Under the pieces are notes generated by a model. The model ran no database searches. It had not been told where the DNA came from and saw nothing but the letters and a program-made list of their open reading frames with translations. DNA of 64,000 bases, from positions 62,001 through 126,000 of the forward strand of contig NZ_AVGG01000011.1 in the NCBI RefSeq assembly GCF_000498535.1, written 5' to 3'. The translations under genes were made by a program, and so were the position numbers. This DNA comes from Flavobacterium limnosediminis JC2902 (GTDB lineage: Bacteria; Bacteroidota; Bacteroidia; Flavobacteriales; Flavobacteriaceae). Shown in pieces: positions 16,992 through 25,965 of this stretch. Position 1 is the first letter of the stretch, and each line of letters opens with the position of its first letter.

Positions 16992-17020
16992 AAAACCGGA
17001 CCCATATTGAGTCCGGTTTT
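16992..17020. terminator. Bidirectional terminator
   Basis: A perfect 10-bp stem AAAACCGGAC (16992-17001) / GTCCGGTTTT (17011-17020) with a 9-base loop, flanked by A and T runs. It serves the S46 peptidase gene on the minus strand and probably the element and gene on the plus strand. Confidence 0.88.
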
Positions 17021-17062
17021 ATTTTTAAACTAATCGGTTTTAGAAAACCTTATTGTCTGGAA

Positions 17063-19213
17063 TTATTTCACAATTGTCATTTCGTCTACGATGTGTTTCG
17101 CATTTGAGAAGTTCTCAATTACCCACAATACGTAACGGATATCACAGTTGATGGTTCTTTGTAATTTGTTGTCGAAGATTACGTCACCTGCCATAGCTTC
17201 GATGTTACCGTCGAAAGCCAAACCGATTAATTCTCCTTTTCCGTTTAATACCGGTGAACCTGAGTTACCACCTGTAATATCGTTATCTGTTAAGAAGTTC
17301 ACGTGTAATGAACCGTCTTTGTCTGCATAACGACCGAAATCTTTGTTTTTGTTCATTTCAAGAACACGCGTTGGTAAATCAAATTCCTGATCTCCTTTTT
17401 TGTATTTCTTAACCTGACCGTCTAATGTAGTGTAGTTGTTCACTTTAGCGTCATTACGCTTGTCAGCAGGTAACGAACGTACTTTTCCGTAAGTTAAACG
17501 CAATGTTGAGTTAGCATCCGGATATTTGATAGTTCCGATTTTAGACTCACGTAAACCTTCCACCAATTTACGGAAAGCGGCACCGAAATCGTTTTGTGCT
17601 TTTGCAATTTCGTCTGATTTAGCGTTGTAGTGCGTCATTAAATCATTAGACAATTTCACCAATGGATCGTTTGTAATCAAACCTTCGCTTGGAGCATCTA
17701 AAAACGCTTTGATTCTGTCTTTAGAAGATAAAATACTTAAATCGAAAGCAGCATTTACATATTTAGAGAAATCGTTGTTGTTTGCTTTTCCTAATTCAGC
17801 CACAGCCGGAGCAATTGCATATCCTGTTGATTTCGTAGCATACAATTTCAATTGCGCCGCCATGATATCTTTTTCAGCAGGGATGTAAGCTTCTTTGAAC
17901 AATTCGTCAGCCATTTCAAGGATAGCCGGAGCCATTTGAGCGCGTTTCGCAGCATCGGCTTTAGCATAATTTTCCAACTGTTTCCCTAAACCTCTTGAAA
18001 CTGTCGCATAAGCACTTGTTCTGAAAATCGTCATTAAGTAGTTGTCATGACGGGACTTTTCATTTGTCAGCTTGTAATAGTTGTTGATGGTAGCTACTAC
18101 GTTTCCGTATTTTGCCTTGTTTTCAGCTTTGTTGGCCCATTTGTCGAATTTCGCTTCCTGAGCCGCTTTAGTTTTAGCTGTTCCGAATTTTGTTAACGCG
18201 TCAATCATTCCCTGACGGTTTTTCCAGTAGTTAGCTACACCAGCATATTTTGAAGCATATACCAGATTCAAAGCGTCGCTCTGATCCATATATTTTTTCA
18301 TGTTATCCATACCGGTTTTAGAACCTTCAACCCATGCAGGGTAAGCGAATTTCACGTTCTGATCGATTCCTGAAGCCGGCATCCAACGGTTTGTTCTTCC
18401 AGGATATCCTAAAATCATTGCGAAATCGTTTTCTTTAACACCACCGATGTTTACCGGTAAATAGTGTTTAGGTTTTAACGGAACGTTGTTTGCAGAATAC
18501 TCAGCAGGATTTCCGTTAGCGTCACCGTAAACACGGAACATAGAGAAATCGGCTGTGTGACGAGGCCACTCCCAGTTGTCTGTATCTCCACCGAATTTAC
18601 CTAAACTTTCAGGAGGCGTACCTACTAAACGTACGTCTTTATAATCCTGGTAAACGAAGTAGTAATACTCATTACCCTGGAAGAACGGACGAACGGAAAC
18701 AGTGTATTTTCCGCCTTCGTTATTTTCTTTTTCGATTTTAGCGATTTCCTGATTGATTGCTTTTTCACGCTCTGCTTCTGTCATTTTATCGTTTACAACC
18801 GATAAAATTCTTTTGCTACAATCATCCATACGAACGAAGAAACGCACGAATAGACTTGACGGTTTTATTTCTTCTGCTCTTGTTTGAGCCCAGAAACCGT
18901 TTTTCAGGTGGTTTTTCTCTGCAGTCGACAATTCAGCGATTGCATCGTATCCACAGTGGTGGTTGGTTAGTACCAAACCGTCTTTTGAAATCATTTCGGC
19001 AGTACAACCTCCGTTAAACTGAACAATGGCGTCCTTTAAACTGTGGTTGTTGATGCTGTAGATTTCTTCAGCAGTTAACTGCAATCCCATTTTTTGCATA
19101 TCCCTGTGATTCAAACGCTCAATGAACATTAAAAACCACATTCCTTCATCAGCCTTTACACTTGCCGGAACAAGCATAATCGCAGCGATCAGAGATAAAA
19201 GTAATTTTTTCAT
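17063..19213 (-). CDS. S46-family dipeptidyl-peptidase, DPP7-like
   Basis: A periplasmic serine exopeptidase of clan PA (family S46) that removes dipeptides from the N-terminus of peptides. A signal peptide (cleavage after VKA, residue 21) precedes the start ADEGMWF of the mature protein, the usual S46 N-terminus. The catalytic His is His86 in VLTNHHCGYDAI, the Asp is in HTADFSMFRVYGD, and the Ser is Ser651 in GGNSGSPVLNG. The residue 18 after the catalytic Ser is Gly (FDGN). In DPP7 that position is Gly and in the Asp/Glu-specific DPP11 it is Arg, so a DPP7-like preference for hydrophobic P1 residues is expected. The length of 716 residues is typical. No T9SS domain. Confidence 0.9.
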   Translation of the reverse strand: MKKLLLSLIAAIMLVPASVKADEGMWFLMFIERLNHRDMQKMGLQLTAEEIYSINNHSLKDAIVQFNGGCTAEMISKDGLVLTNHHCGYDAIAELSTAEKNHLKNGFWAQTRAEEIKPSSLFVRFFVRMDDCSKRILSVVNDKMTEAEREKAINQEIAKIEKENNEGGKYTVSVRPFFQGNEYYYFVYQDYKDVRLVGTPPESLGKFGGDTDNWEWPRHTADFSMFRVYGDANGNPAEYSANNVPLKPKHYLPVNIGGVKENDFAMILGYPGRTNRWMPASGIDQNVKFAYPAWVEGSKTGMDNMKKYMDQSDALNLVYASKYAGVANYWKNRQGMIDALTKFGTAKTKAAQEAKFDKWANKAENKAKYGNVVATINNYYKLTNEKSRHDNYLMTIFRTSAYATVSRGLGKQLENYAKADAAKRAQMAPAILEMADELFKEAYIPAEKDIMAAQLKLYATKSTGYAIAPAVAELGKANNNDFSKYVNAAFDLSILSSKDRIKAFLDAPSEGLITNDPLVKLSNDLMTHYNAKSDEIAKAQNDFGAAFRKLVEGLRESKIGTIKYPDANSTLRLTYGKVRSLPADKRNDAKVNNYTTLDGQVKKYKKGDQEFDLPTRVLEMNKNKDFGRYADKDGSLHVNFLTDNDITGGNSGSPVLNGKGELIGLAFDGNIEAMAGDVIFDNKLQRTINCDIRYVLWVIENFSNAKHIVDEMTIVK

Positions 19214-19237
19214 AATAGATTAATATTTTTAGTGGTG

Positions 19238-19245
19238 CGAAGATA
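19238..19245 (-). promoter_or_regulatory. Variant -7 box (TATCTTCG) of the S46 peptidase gene
   Basis: On the minus strand TATCTTCG lies 24 bases before the ATG. It fits the Bacteroidetes -7 consensus except that the seventh base is C. No TTTG is found 17-23 bases upstream. The same TAnnTTCG variant precedes four other exported-protein genes in the window. Confidence 0.45.
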
Positions 19246-19333
19246 CTTTTTTTTGGTAATTCGCTGAATATTATGGTTTGAAAATATTTTTCGTTAAGAA
19301 AATTTTAACAGTTTGTTGTACATATAAAAACAG

Positions 19334-19355
19334 AAAAGGCGCTCTTTCGAACGCC
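19334..19355 (-). terminator. Terminator of the M43 peptidase gene
   Basis: Read on the minus strand: GGCGTTC, GAAA loop, GAGCGCC, then TTTT. It is a 7-bp stem (one G-U pair) capped by a GNRA tetraloop, 25 bases after the stop codon. Confidence 0.82.
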
Positions 19356-19379
19356 CCCTCACACAATAAAACCAAAAAT

Positions 19380-20627
19380 TTAATTAACAATAATCTTTTT
19401 AGTAGCAACCGAATCATTTGATTTTAGGGTCACAAAATAAATTCCGGTTGCAGCTGAATTTAAATTAACAGCCTGTATTAAATTACTTTGATCAGCAAAA
19501 TCACCTTCAAATACAGTTCTTCCTGCCTGATCAATTACCTGAACCGAATAATCGTTTACAACTTCCGAAAACTGAATGTTAAAAGTCCCCTTGTTTGGAT
19601 TCGGATAAACGGCAAAGCTGTTTTTAAGTTCGAAATTTTCATCTGACAACAACGCTGATTGGTTGAATGCCGACTGAATAGTATTCAGATGTGCCTGCAT
19701 ACGAGCAGCCTGACCGGCAGTAAGCATGTACATACAAGCATCATTCGTATAATCCATATAGTTCATGGTTAATTCCCTTGGAGTTCCCGCACAGGTAGAC
19801 ATGTGACTAATGGCAGGGCAGCCACCATTTGCCGTATTATGCAGAGGAGTATCCGCAACACCATCACTCCCACAAGTTGCATCTCCCCAGATGTGCTCCA
19901 GATTCAGATAATGACCCAACTCATGCGTTAATGTTCTTCCTAAGTTATAAGGAGCTCCCGGCACATAATCTGTACAACCAGCACCCGAACCAAAAGCGGC
20001 ACTGTTAATATAAACCGCAGCTCCATCCGCCGGAGAAGAAGCCAAATAAGCATATCCCAGAACACCGCCTGACAAATCCTCAACAACCAAATTCAAATAG
20101 CCAGCCCAATCAGGATCCCAATCACCATCAGGTCCGCCACCGAAAGCCTGTCCAAAAGTGATAGCTTTTGTACCATCAACCAAACCAGTACTTGCCGGAT
20201 GATTGCCTTCAGCAATTTCAAAACTAACGTTTATACTTCCATAATTAACTCCGGGAAAATAGGAACTTCTTGTATTTGTCCATATCGATAAGTCAGCGTT
20301 TGTAGCATTAAAATCGGCGTTTAAAATATTCACCTGATTTTGAGCCAGATTTCTCAAACATTGTTTTTCGGCTTCAGACAAACCATTGGCAGCTGGGTAA
20401 TGCACTGCCACAGGGATTCGCAATGTGGTACGCATCGCTGAACGGGCTGAATTCTGATCGGATAGTTTTTCTAATTCCGCTTCAAATTGTTTTTTATTCT
20501 TTTCATACACCTCTCTCATTTTTTCATTACGGGAGAGCTCCTGCATTTTCTCCGGCGAACCACAAGTTCTCTCCTGTGAAAACACAAATTGGGTCACCAA
20601 TAAGGCAAAAAGTAATTTAATTTTCAT
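19380..20627 (-). CDS. Secreted M43-family zinc metalloprotease with T9SS sorting domain
   Basis: A pappalysin/cytophagalysin-type metzincin exported and then secreted or surface-attached by T9SS. A signal peptide ending VFSQ is followed by a propeptide of about 50 residues. The catalytic site HELGHYLNLEH spans residues 235-245 (zinc ligands His235, His239, His245; Glu236), and the Met-turn region is MNYMDYTNDACMYMLTAGQ. The last ~80 residues are a type A T9SS C-terminal domain (FAVYPNPNKGTFNIQFS to ATKKIIVN). The 415-residue length fits M43B proteins. It has its own terminator and a TATATTCG -7-like box. Substrate unknown; protein or peptide degradation outside the cell is expected. Confidence 0.92.
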   Translation of the reverse strand: MKIKLLFALLVTQFVFSQERTCGSPEKMQELSRNEKMREVYEKNKKQFEAELEKLSDQNSARSAMRTTLRIPVAVHYPAANGLSEAEKQCLRNLAQNQVNILNADFNATNADLSIWTNTRSSYFPGVNYGSINVSFEIAEGNHPASTGLVDGTKAITFGQAFGGGPDGDWDPDWAGYLNLVVEDLSGGVLGYAYLASSPADGAAVYINSAAFGSGAGCTDYVPGAPYNLGRTLTHELGHYLNLEHIWGDATCGSDGVADTPLHNTANGGCPAISHMSTCAGTPRELTMNYMDYTNDACMYMLTAGQAARMQAHLNTIQSAFNQSALLSDENFELKNSFAVYPNPNKGTFNIQFSEVVNDYSVQVIDQAGRTVFEGDFADQSNLIQAVNLNSAATGIYFVTLKSNDSVATKKIIVN

Positions 20628-20651
20628 AGTATGGGGTTTTAGTTAAGAGTG

Positions 20652-20659
20652 CGAATATA
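20652..20659 (-). promoter_or_regulatory. Variant -7 box (TATATTCG) of the M43 protease gene
   Basis: TATATTCG on the minus strand, 25 bases before the ATG at 20627, with the same C-for-T change as the S46 gene. Upstream is A/T-rich without a TTTG at -33. Confidence 0.42.
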
Positions 20660-20765
20660 CTTTTTTTTAACATAATATTAAAAAAATATAACAAATTTAT
20701 ATTCAATTGTTATCAAAGCGTAAACCAACCAATCCCTGTCAGATAAAATCAGATTCAATTCCAAT

Positions 20766-20789
20766 AAAAAAGGTGTCCTTTCGAACACC
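20766..20789 (-). terminator. Terminator of the hpt-adk-CNNM-obgE run
   Basis: Minus strand GGTGTTC, GAAA loop, GGACACC (one G-U pair), then TTTTTT, 10 bases after the obgE stop codon. Same GAAA-capped design as at 19334. Confidence 0.85.
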
Positions 20790-20798
20790 TTTAGTTTT

Positions 20799-21809
20799 TT
20801 ATTCTGCTTCCACATTGAGCATCTGCCACAGCTTATCTTTCAGTTCCGTAAGTCCTTGTTGCGCTACGGATGAAATGAACATATACGGAATTCCTTTAAA
20901 ATCCTTGTCCAGTTGTTTTTTCATTTCAGATTTCAATTCGTCATCCAGCATGTCTGATTTTGAAATAACGACCAATCGATCTTTATCCAACATCTCCGGA
21001 TTGTAACGACGAAGTTCATCCAACAGAATCTCGTATTCTTTTTTAATGTCCGGCGCATCGGCAGGCACCAAAAATAATAACGTTGAATTTCTTTCGATAT
21101 GTCTTAAGAAATAATGCCCTAATCCTTTTCCTTCAGCAGCACCTTCAATAATTCCAGGAATATCGGCAATTACAAATGACTGAAAATCACGGTACGCCAC
21201 AATTCCCAAATTCGGTTTTAAAGTGGTGAACGGATAATCGGCGATTTTTGGTTTTGCGGAAGTCAGCACCGATAGTAAGGTAGATTTACCCGCATTCGGG
21301 AATCCAACCAAACCTACGTCGGCCAACACTTTAAGTTCCAGCGTTACATCAATCTCTTCCGATGGCATACCCGGCTGGGAATATCGTGGCGTCTGATTGG
21401 TGGAACTTCTGAAATGCCAGTTTCCTAATCCCCCTTTTCCTCCTTTTGCAAGAATTCTTTTTTCGCCGTGTTGTGTTATTTCAAACAAAACCTCATCCGT
21501 TTCCTTATCGCGAACTACAGTTCCCAACGGCACTTCGATGAATTTGTCTTCACCGTCGGCACCGGTACTGCGCGCGCTACCACCGTCTCCGCCGTGACCG
21601 GCTTTTACGTGGCGTGCGAATTTGAGGTGGAATAATGTCCATAATCCTTTATTACCTACAAGATATACGTGTCCTCCTCGACCTCCGTCACCTCCATCTG
21701 GCCCGCCTTTTTCAATAAATTTCTCTCTGTGTAAATGCGTAGAACCTTTACCTCCTTTTCCGGAAGCAACATATATTTTTACGTAATCTACAAAATTCCC
21801 CTCTGTCAT
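20799..21809 (-). CDS. obgE: GTPase Obg/CgtA
   Basis: An essential ribosome-associated GTPase involved in late 50S assembly and the stringent response. The 336-residue protein has the glycine-rich Obg fold (about residues 1-160, with [20 protein letters not shown]), then a TRAFAC GTPase domain: G1 GFPNAGKST, switch segment [13 protein letters not shown]3 [12 protein letters not shown] and G4-like SKSDML. No OCT or TGS extension is present, as usual for Bacteroidetes. It is the last gene of the minus-strand run with hpt, adk and the CNNM protein, and its stop is followed by a GAAA-loop terminator. Confidence 0.95.
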   Translation of the reverse strand: MTEGNFVDYVKIYVASGKGGKGSTHLHREKFIEKGGPDGGDGGRGGHVYLVGNKGLWTLFHLKFARHVKAGHGGDGGSARSTGADGEDKFIEVPLGTVVRDKETDEVLFEITQHGEKRILAKGGKGGLGNWHFRSSTNQTPRYSQPGMPSEEIDVTLELKVLADVGLVGFPNAGKSTLLSVLTSAKPKIADYPFTTLKPNLGIVAYRDFQSFVIADIPGIIEGAAEGKGLGHYFLRHIERNSTLLFLVPADAPDIKKEYEILLDELRRYNPEMLDKDRLVVISKSDMLDDELKSEMKKQLDKDFKGIPYMFISSVAQQGLTELKDKLWQMLNVEAE

Positions 21810-21813
21810 TATT

Positions 21814-21846
21814 TCAGTTTTCAGTGGTCAGTGGTCAGTGGTCAGG
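21814..21846 (-). repeat. (TCAGTGG) heptamer repeat upstream of obgE
   Basis: TCAGTTT followed by three perfect copies of TCAGTGG and TCAGG, in 7-bp register, starting 5 bases upstream of the obgE start codon. Copy-number changes would shift the obgE leader. Confidence 0.85.
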
Positions 21847-21885
21847 AAATACTATCCTGCTATTGACAACCTTCAACTATTTATT

Positions 21886-23166
21886 TTAATTTATATCTTT
21901 TAATTGTCGGACTAAAACTTTGTCAATTTTAACACCGTCCATATCGACAACTTCCAATTCCATTTTGTTCCAGATTAACACTTCGCCTACCTTTGGAATA
22001 TATGACAACTCGGTCATTATCAATCCGCTTACCGTGGTTACGTCATAATCGTTGATCAGATCGTCCATGTCGAAATATGTTAAGAAATCGTGTAGCGAAT
22101 AATGTCCGTCCACCAACCAGGTTCCGTCTTCACGGGCAATCAGCTGGAATTCTTCTTCGTAGAAATCGGCAGCATCACCAACCAAAGCCTCCAGAATATC
22201 GTTTAGGGTGATAATACCCTGACAGATACCGTATTCATCGGTTACCAATGCATAATGCACTTTGGTTTTTTTAAAATGCTCTAAAGCTCTGTATGCCGAC
22301 GTATGTTCAATGAAATACACAGGCTCTCTGGTAATTGCTTTTAAATCGAAATCGCCTTTTTCGAAATTGGCGAACAGGTCTTTCAGCAAAACCACACCTA
22401 CAACATCATCCAGATTTTCAACACAAACGGGATATACCGAATGTAATTCTTCCAACACTTTCTCTTTTAATTCCTGCATAGTTTCGTCAAGAGAAAGATA
22501 CATCAATGACTTTCTGTGTGTCATTAGGGAATTCACTTTTCGGTCACCGATATGAAACACACGTTCCACGATATCCTGTTCAATCTCCTGAACTTCACCG
22601 CCTTCGGTTCCTTCTTTAATGATAGCCTTAATTTCTTCTTCGGTTACTTTTCCGTCGGCCGTAGGTTTAATTTTGAAAACATTCAGCACGAAATCCGTGG
22701 AAACAGTTAACAACCAGATAAAAGGCATGGTTGCAATGGAAACCGCTTTCATGGGAACCGCCACCGCTTTCGCAATCGATTCTGGGTAATTCAATCCGAT
22801 TCTTTTTGGCAACAATTCACCAAGAACCAACGAGAAATACGTTAAAACCACAACCACAATCCCAACCGAAAGACTTTGTGAATAAGGTCGAAGCGTCTCA
22901 AAACCTTCTATAAAAAACTTAACATTATCGGTAATTTTCTCACCACTGTAAATACCGGTAAGAATTCCGATTAAGGTAATTCCGATTTGTACGGTGGACA
23001 AAAATTTATTTGGCGAATTGGCTAAATCCAAAGCCGCTTTCGCACTGGCATTCCCTTTTTTTGCTGCTGACTCCAAGCGGTTTTTACGGGCCGAAATCAA
23101 GGCGATTTCCGACATTGAAAAAACACCGTTAAGTAGTATTAAAAAGAAAATTATGAGTATTTCCAT
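21886..23166 (-). CDS. CNNM/HlyC-CorC-family membrane protein (DUF21-CBS)
   Basis: An inner-membrane protein of 426 residues often annotated 'hemolysin family protein'; relatives are linked to Mg2+/Co2+ export. The DUF21 domain (residues 1-185) has four hydrophobic segments and the conserved start FSMSEIALISARKNRLE. A CBS pair (about 205-330; GDRKVNSLMTHRKSLMYLSL and FIEHTSAYRALEHFKKTKVH) follows, then a C-terminal CorC_HlyC transporter-associated domain (about 340-426). In Flavobacterium such proteins include the gliding protein GldE, but that gene normally sits in a gld context, absent here. The start is 15 bases after the adk stop codon. Confidence 0.88.
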   Translation of the reverse strand: MEILIIFFLILLNGVFSMSEIALISARKNRLESAAKKGNASAKAALDLANSPNKFLSTVQIGITLIGILTGIYSGEKITDNVKFFIEGFETLRPYSQSLSVGIVVVVLTYFSLVLGELLPKRIGLNYPESIAKAVAVPMKAVSIATMPFIWLLTVSTDFVLNVFKIKPTADGKVTEEEIKAIIKEGTEGGEVQEIEQDIVERVFHIGDRKVNSLMTHRKSLMYLSLDETMQELKEKVLEELHSVYPVCVENLDDVVGVVLLKDLFANFEKGDFDLKAITREPVYFIEHTSAYRALEHFKKTKVHYALVTDEYGICQGIITLNDILEALVGDAADFYEEEFQLIAREDGTWLVDGHYSLHDFLTYFDMDDLINDYDVTTVSGLIMTELSYIPKVGEVLIWNKMELEVVDMDGVKIDKVLVRQLKDIN

Positions 23167-23180
23167 GTTTGCTTTTTACG

Positions 23181-23753
23181 TTACAACTTGTCTATTACAG
23201 CGCTCAATCGCTCTGTTATTTCTGCAATAGACCCAATACCGTTAACGGCATGAAACTTATTTTGCCCTTTATAATATTCCATTAAAGGGGCAGTTTTTTC
23301 ATTATATTCCTCGTAACGGTTGCGGATTTTCTCAGCATCCTGATCGTCAACCCTTCCGGATGTTTTTCCTCTTTCTAAAATACGTTCGACCAAAATGTTA
23401 TCATCCGCTTCAAGCGCAATGGTGGCCGTTACTTCCCAGTTTTTGGTTTTTAAAAACGCGTCCAATGCGTCGGCTTGCGGAATCGTTCTTGGAAAACCGT
23501 CGAAAAGAAACCCTTTGGAATCCATGTTTTTTTCCACTTCATCCTGTAACATTTTGATGGTTACACTATCCGGAACCAACTCTCCGTTATCGATATACCC
23601 TTTTGCTTCTTTCCCTAAAGCGGTATCATTTTTCATATTGAAACGAAAAATATCTCCTGTGGAAAGATGGGTTAAATTGTATTTTTCTTTTAAAAACTCT
23701 GCTTGTGTTCCTTTTCCTGCGCCCGGTTTCCCGAACAAAACAATGTTAATCAT
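23181..23753 (-). CDS. adk: Adenylate kinase
   Basis: Converts AMP + ATP to 2 ADP in the cytoplasm. The 190-residue protein has the P-loop GKPGAGKGTQA at residues 8-18, THLSTGDIFR (AMP-binding), the FLFDGFPRTIPQADAL motif near 84-99, and RGKTSGRVDDQDAEKIRNR in the short (non-zinc) LID. This is a short-type Adk, as in other Bacteroidetes. It is downstream of hpt and 14 bases upstream of the CNNM gene, so it is probably a member of one purine-metabolism operon. Confidence 0.96.
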   Translation of the reverse strand: MINIVLFGKPGAGKGTQAEFLKEKYNLTHLSTGDIFRFNMKNDTALGKEAKGYIDNGELVPDSVTIKMLQDEVEKNMDSKGFLFDGFPRTIPQADALDAFLKTKNWEVTATIALEADDNILVERILERGKTSGRVDDQDAEKIRNRYEEYNEKTAPLMEYYKGQNKFHAVNGIGSIAEITERLSAVIDKL

Positions 23754-23805
23754 TTTAAAAAATTGTTGTTTGTAGTTATGTTGTTTTATTTTATACTCTT
23801 CGTTT

Positions 23806-23833
23806 CTGTTTTCTGCTTTCCGCCAACTATTTC
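23806..23833 (-). repeat. Degenerate heptamers between hpt and adk
   Basis: Units CTGTTTT, CTGCTTT, CCGCCAA and CTATTTC in 7-bp register; the last overlaps the hpt stop codon region. Same word family as at 9365-9399. Confidence 0.45.
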
Positions 23834-24357
23834 AACTGATATACCAGCGGTAGATTTCGTCCTAAACCATCGTAATCCAATCCGAAACCAACGATGAATT
23901 TATTTTCAATTTCAATACCAATATAATCAATTTTGATGTCTTTTTTATATGCTTCCGGCTTAAAAAACAAAGTAGCGAACTTTAATTGTTTAAGATTCTT
24001 ACCTGAAAATAAAGCATGTAATTCCTCTACGGTATTTCCGGTATCGACAATATCTTCGATAACCACCACCGTTCTGCCCGACAAATCCTGATTCAGCCCG
24101 ATAAGTTGTTTCACTTCATGGGTAGTTTCTGTTCCTTCATAAGAGGCCATTTTAACAAAACTGACTTCGCATGGTCTTTTATAGTGCTTCATAAAATCTG
24201 AAACCACCATAAACGAACCGTTTAAAACACCTATAAATACAGGGATTTCATCTCCTAAGTCGGTTGCCACCTGCGATGCCATTCTTCCGATTGCCCAATC
24301 CAGCTCTTCAGCAGAAATAAAGGGAACGAATCGCTTATCGTGAAGTTGAATTTCCAT
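23827..24357 (-). CDS. hpt: Hypoxanthine phosphoribosyltransferase
   Basis: Purine salvage: hypoxanthine (and probably guanine) + PRPP to IMP/GMP. The type I PRTase fold is clear in 176 residues. It has LNGSFMVVSDFMKHYKRPCE near the N-terminal third, the flexible-loop region MASYEGTETTHEVKQL, the PRPP loop VVVIEDIVDTGNTVEEL, and C-terminal IDYIGIEIENKFIVGFGLDY for base recognition. It is the first gene of the run hpt-adk-CNNM-obgE. A TATCTTTG box 23 bases upstream of the ATG is its likely promoter. Confidence 0.95.
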   Translation of the reverse strand: MEIQLHDKRFVPFISAEELDWAIGRMASQVATDLGDEIPVFIGVLNGSFMVVSDFMKHYKRPCEVSFVKMASYEGTETTHEVKQLIGLNQDLSGRTVVVIEDIVDTGNTVEELHALFSGKNLKQLKFATLFFKPEAYKKDIKIDYIGIEIENKFIVGFGLDYDGLGRNLPLVYQLK

Positions 24358-24379
24358 TTTTATAATACAGAATAATTGG

Positions 24380-24387
24380 CAAAGATA
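24380..24387 (-). promoter_or_regulatory. -7 box of the hpt-adk run
   Basis: TATCTTTG on the minus strand, an exact consensus -7 box 23 bases upstream of the hpt ATG. There is no TTTG at the usual -33 distance; that stretch is occupied by the heptamer repeat at 24401. Confidence 0.6.
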
Positions 24388-24400
24388 ATTATTTTTAGGT

Positions 24401-24435
24401 ATGAGTTGTGAATTATAAGTTATGAATTATAAATT
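24401..24435 (+). repeat. Heptamer repeat upstream of hpt
   Basis: Five consecutive 7-bp units ATGAGTT, GTGAATT, ATAAGTT, ATGAATT, ATAAATT. They use the same words as the repeat at 7894-7921, 16 kb away, and cover the -33 region of the hpt promoter. Confidence 0.8.
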
Positions 24436-24530
24436 AATAGGTTATATATTACGAATTAACAAAGCACTGCACAATTCCCATTCAGATTAATTTTACTTAC
24501 TTTAGCACGACAGTTAGTATTCTTTACAAA

Positions 24531-25064
24531 ATGAAGGAGATTTTATTCAACCAATTAGAAAAAAGCAACGCCAGCACCAATTGCCGTAACGGTCTTCGGG
24601 ATTTTATTTTTAACCATCCCGACGCTCTGAAAGACCTGATTGCATTTGGGACTGACCTGAACAACAAAAACCATCACAAAGCGGTTTGGATAATTGAAAT
24701 GATTGCCGAATTAAAAACCGAAATGCTTGCTCCTCACATAGGCATTATTTGCGAAACCATTTCGAAGTACAAAAACGAATCGGCTATCAGGGGAATGTCA
24801 CGAACAGCCTACTTTTTAGGAACCTCGGAAAAAATCGTCTTAACGGAATATCAGCAGGAAAAACTCATCGAAATCTGTCTGGACTGGCTTATCCGGGAAG
24901 AACGCGTGGCCTGCAAGGTGTATGCAATGCGGACTCTTGTCCATTTCGGCAAAAAAGAACCCTGGATTAATAACGAATTGAAAGAGATTCTCGGCCGGGA
25001 TTATCAGAATCAATCATCAGGATATAAAGTGGCGGCAAGGGAAGTATTGGGAAAGATAAAATAG
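24531..25064 (+). CDS. HEAT-like helical repeat protein of unknown function
   Basis: A 177-residue cytoplasmic protein with no signal peptide or TM. It is helical throughout with HEAT/ARM-like pairs, e.g. HPDALKDLIAFGTDLNNKNH, HKAVWIIEMIAELKTEM, VACKVYAMRTLVHFGKKE and SSGYKVAAREVLGKIK. Such solenoids bind other proteins or nucleic acids; no catalytic motif is seen. Relatives in Flavobacterium are, from memory, sometimes mislabelled adenylosuccinate lyase; nothing here supports that enzyme. It stands alone between the divergent hpt gene and a convergent lipoprotein gene. Confidence 0.72.
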   Translation: MKEILFNQLEKSNASTNCRNGLRDFIFNHPDALKDLIAFGTDLNNKNHHKAVWIIEMIAELKTEMLAPHIGIICETISKYKNESAIRGMSRTAYFLGTSEKIVLTEYQQEKLIEICLDWLIREERVACKVYAMRTLVHFGKKEPWINNELKEILGRDYQNQSSGYKVAAREVLGKIK

Positions 25065-25090
25065 ATTTTTACTACACCAATCATTACAAT

Positions 25091-25117
25091 AAAAAAACCG
25101 CTCTTTACAGAACGGCT
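25091..25117. terminator. Terminator between convergent genes
   Basis: Minus-strand reading GCCGTTC, loop TGTAAA, GAGCGGT, then a run of seven T. It ends the lipoprotein gene and may also stop transcription from 24531-25064. Confidence 0.75.
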
Positions 25118-25142
25118 TCTCTTTATTATTTTGTATTCAAAC

Positions 25143-25652
25143 TTATTGTTTTGTATAAACCGCCTGAATATCAGCAGCAACATACACCGGATTACCTTCA
25201 ACCATCCCTACAGCTTCACCATCAGGAACAGTCATCGTGATTGTTGAACCCGAAACAGTATACATATCCACAACTTCTTCGCCTTCAAAAGTGTACGTCA
25301 GTGTTAATACATTTCCTGTAACACTCCACGAACCGGTAACATCCCCATCATCATAACATGCGATAGTTTCATTCTCTCCATCAAAACTGATATCGATTCC
25401 TTTGTCATCATAGGTAAAAGTATGATCTGCATTGAGCGTCATGAATGATTCGTTCATACAATCCATCTCACTCATCTGATTAACCGATGCCGTACCGTCC
25501 CCATTCAAATCCTGAGCTTCGGAAATAGTAAAGGCCGTCATTCTGTATGTCCCTACAGGGCTAGAAGAAGAATCACTATTGTTATTATCATCATTATTAC
25601 ACGAAACCAACAATCCTAACGCAGAAACCAATAATAAAATCTTGTTTTTCAT
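25143..25652 (-). CDS. Lipocalin-like lipoprotein
   Basis: A 169-residue exported lipoprotein. The signal sequence ends in the lipobox LLVSC, with Cys18 as the acylated residue. It is followed by an acidic NDDNNNSDSSSS linker that in Bacteroidetes often directs outer-membrane or surface placement. The mature domain has the pattern GTYRMTAFT, a NADHTFTYDDKG turn, GSWSVTGNVLTLTY and a final beta strand, i.e. the lipocalin-like 'GxW' beta-barrel. The ligand is unknown. The gene is single, with its own terminator downstream. Confidence 0.82.
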   Translation of the reverse strand: MKNKILLLVSALGLLVSCNNDDNNNSDSSSSPVGTYRMTAFTISEAQDLNGDGTASVNQMSEMDCMNESFMTLNADHTFTYDDKGIDISFDGENETIACYDDGDVTGSWSVTGNVLTLTYTFEGEEVVDMYTVSGSTITMTVPDGEAVGMVEGNPVYVAADIQAVYTKQ

Positions 25653-25911
25653 AAATTTTTATAGTTTTAAATGTTAAAACACAAAACTAAAAATAATCGT
25701 CAGACAAAAAAATCGTATTCCAAAAAAACGTCTGATTGTATGAAAATTCAACAATTTTAAAAAACGAACATCAAATCACAACATTTTGTTATTATACTCA
25801 TTCATAAACAACATAAGTTTCACGAACAGTAGTCACTAATCACGCTCTACCCAAACAATATCAAAGTCGCGCCAAAAAATATGCAAATTTTCATTTACTC
25901 AAATTGTTACC
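25653..25911. other. Spacer between divergent lipoprotein gene and purK
   Basis: A/T-rich region without a supported ORF, RNA or terminator. The purK -7 box lies at its right end. Confidence 0.5.
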
Positions 25912-25919
25912 TATCTTTG
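25912..25919 (+). promoter_or_regulatory. -7 box of purK
   Basis: TATCTTTG, exact consensus. Transcription would begin about 25924-25926, next to the first in-frame ATG (25927), which makes the second ATG at 25966 (leader about 40 nt) the better start. Confidence 0.62.
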
Positions 25920-25965
25920 CACACTCATGGCATTAAGCCGAACAGACGCAGTAAACAACAACACA

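Noticed and set aside
23395..23775. 126-residue plus-strand ORF opposite adk
   Set aside because: Complete overlap with the well-supported adk gene; no domain or signal.
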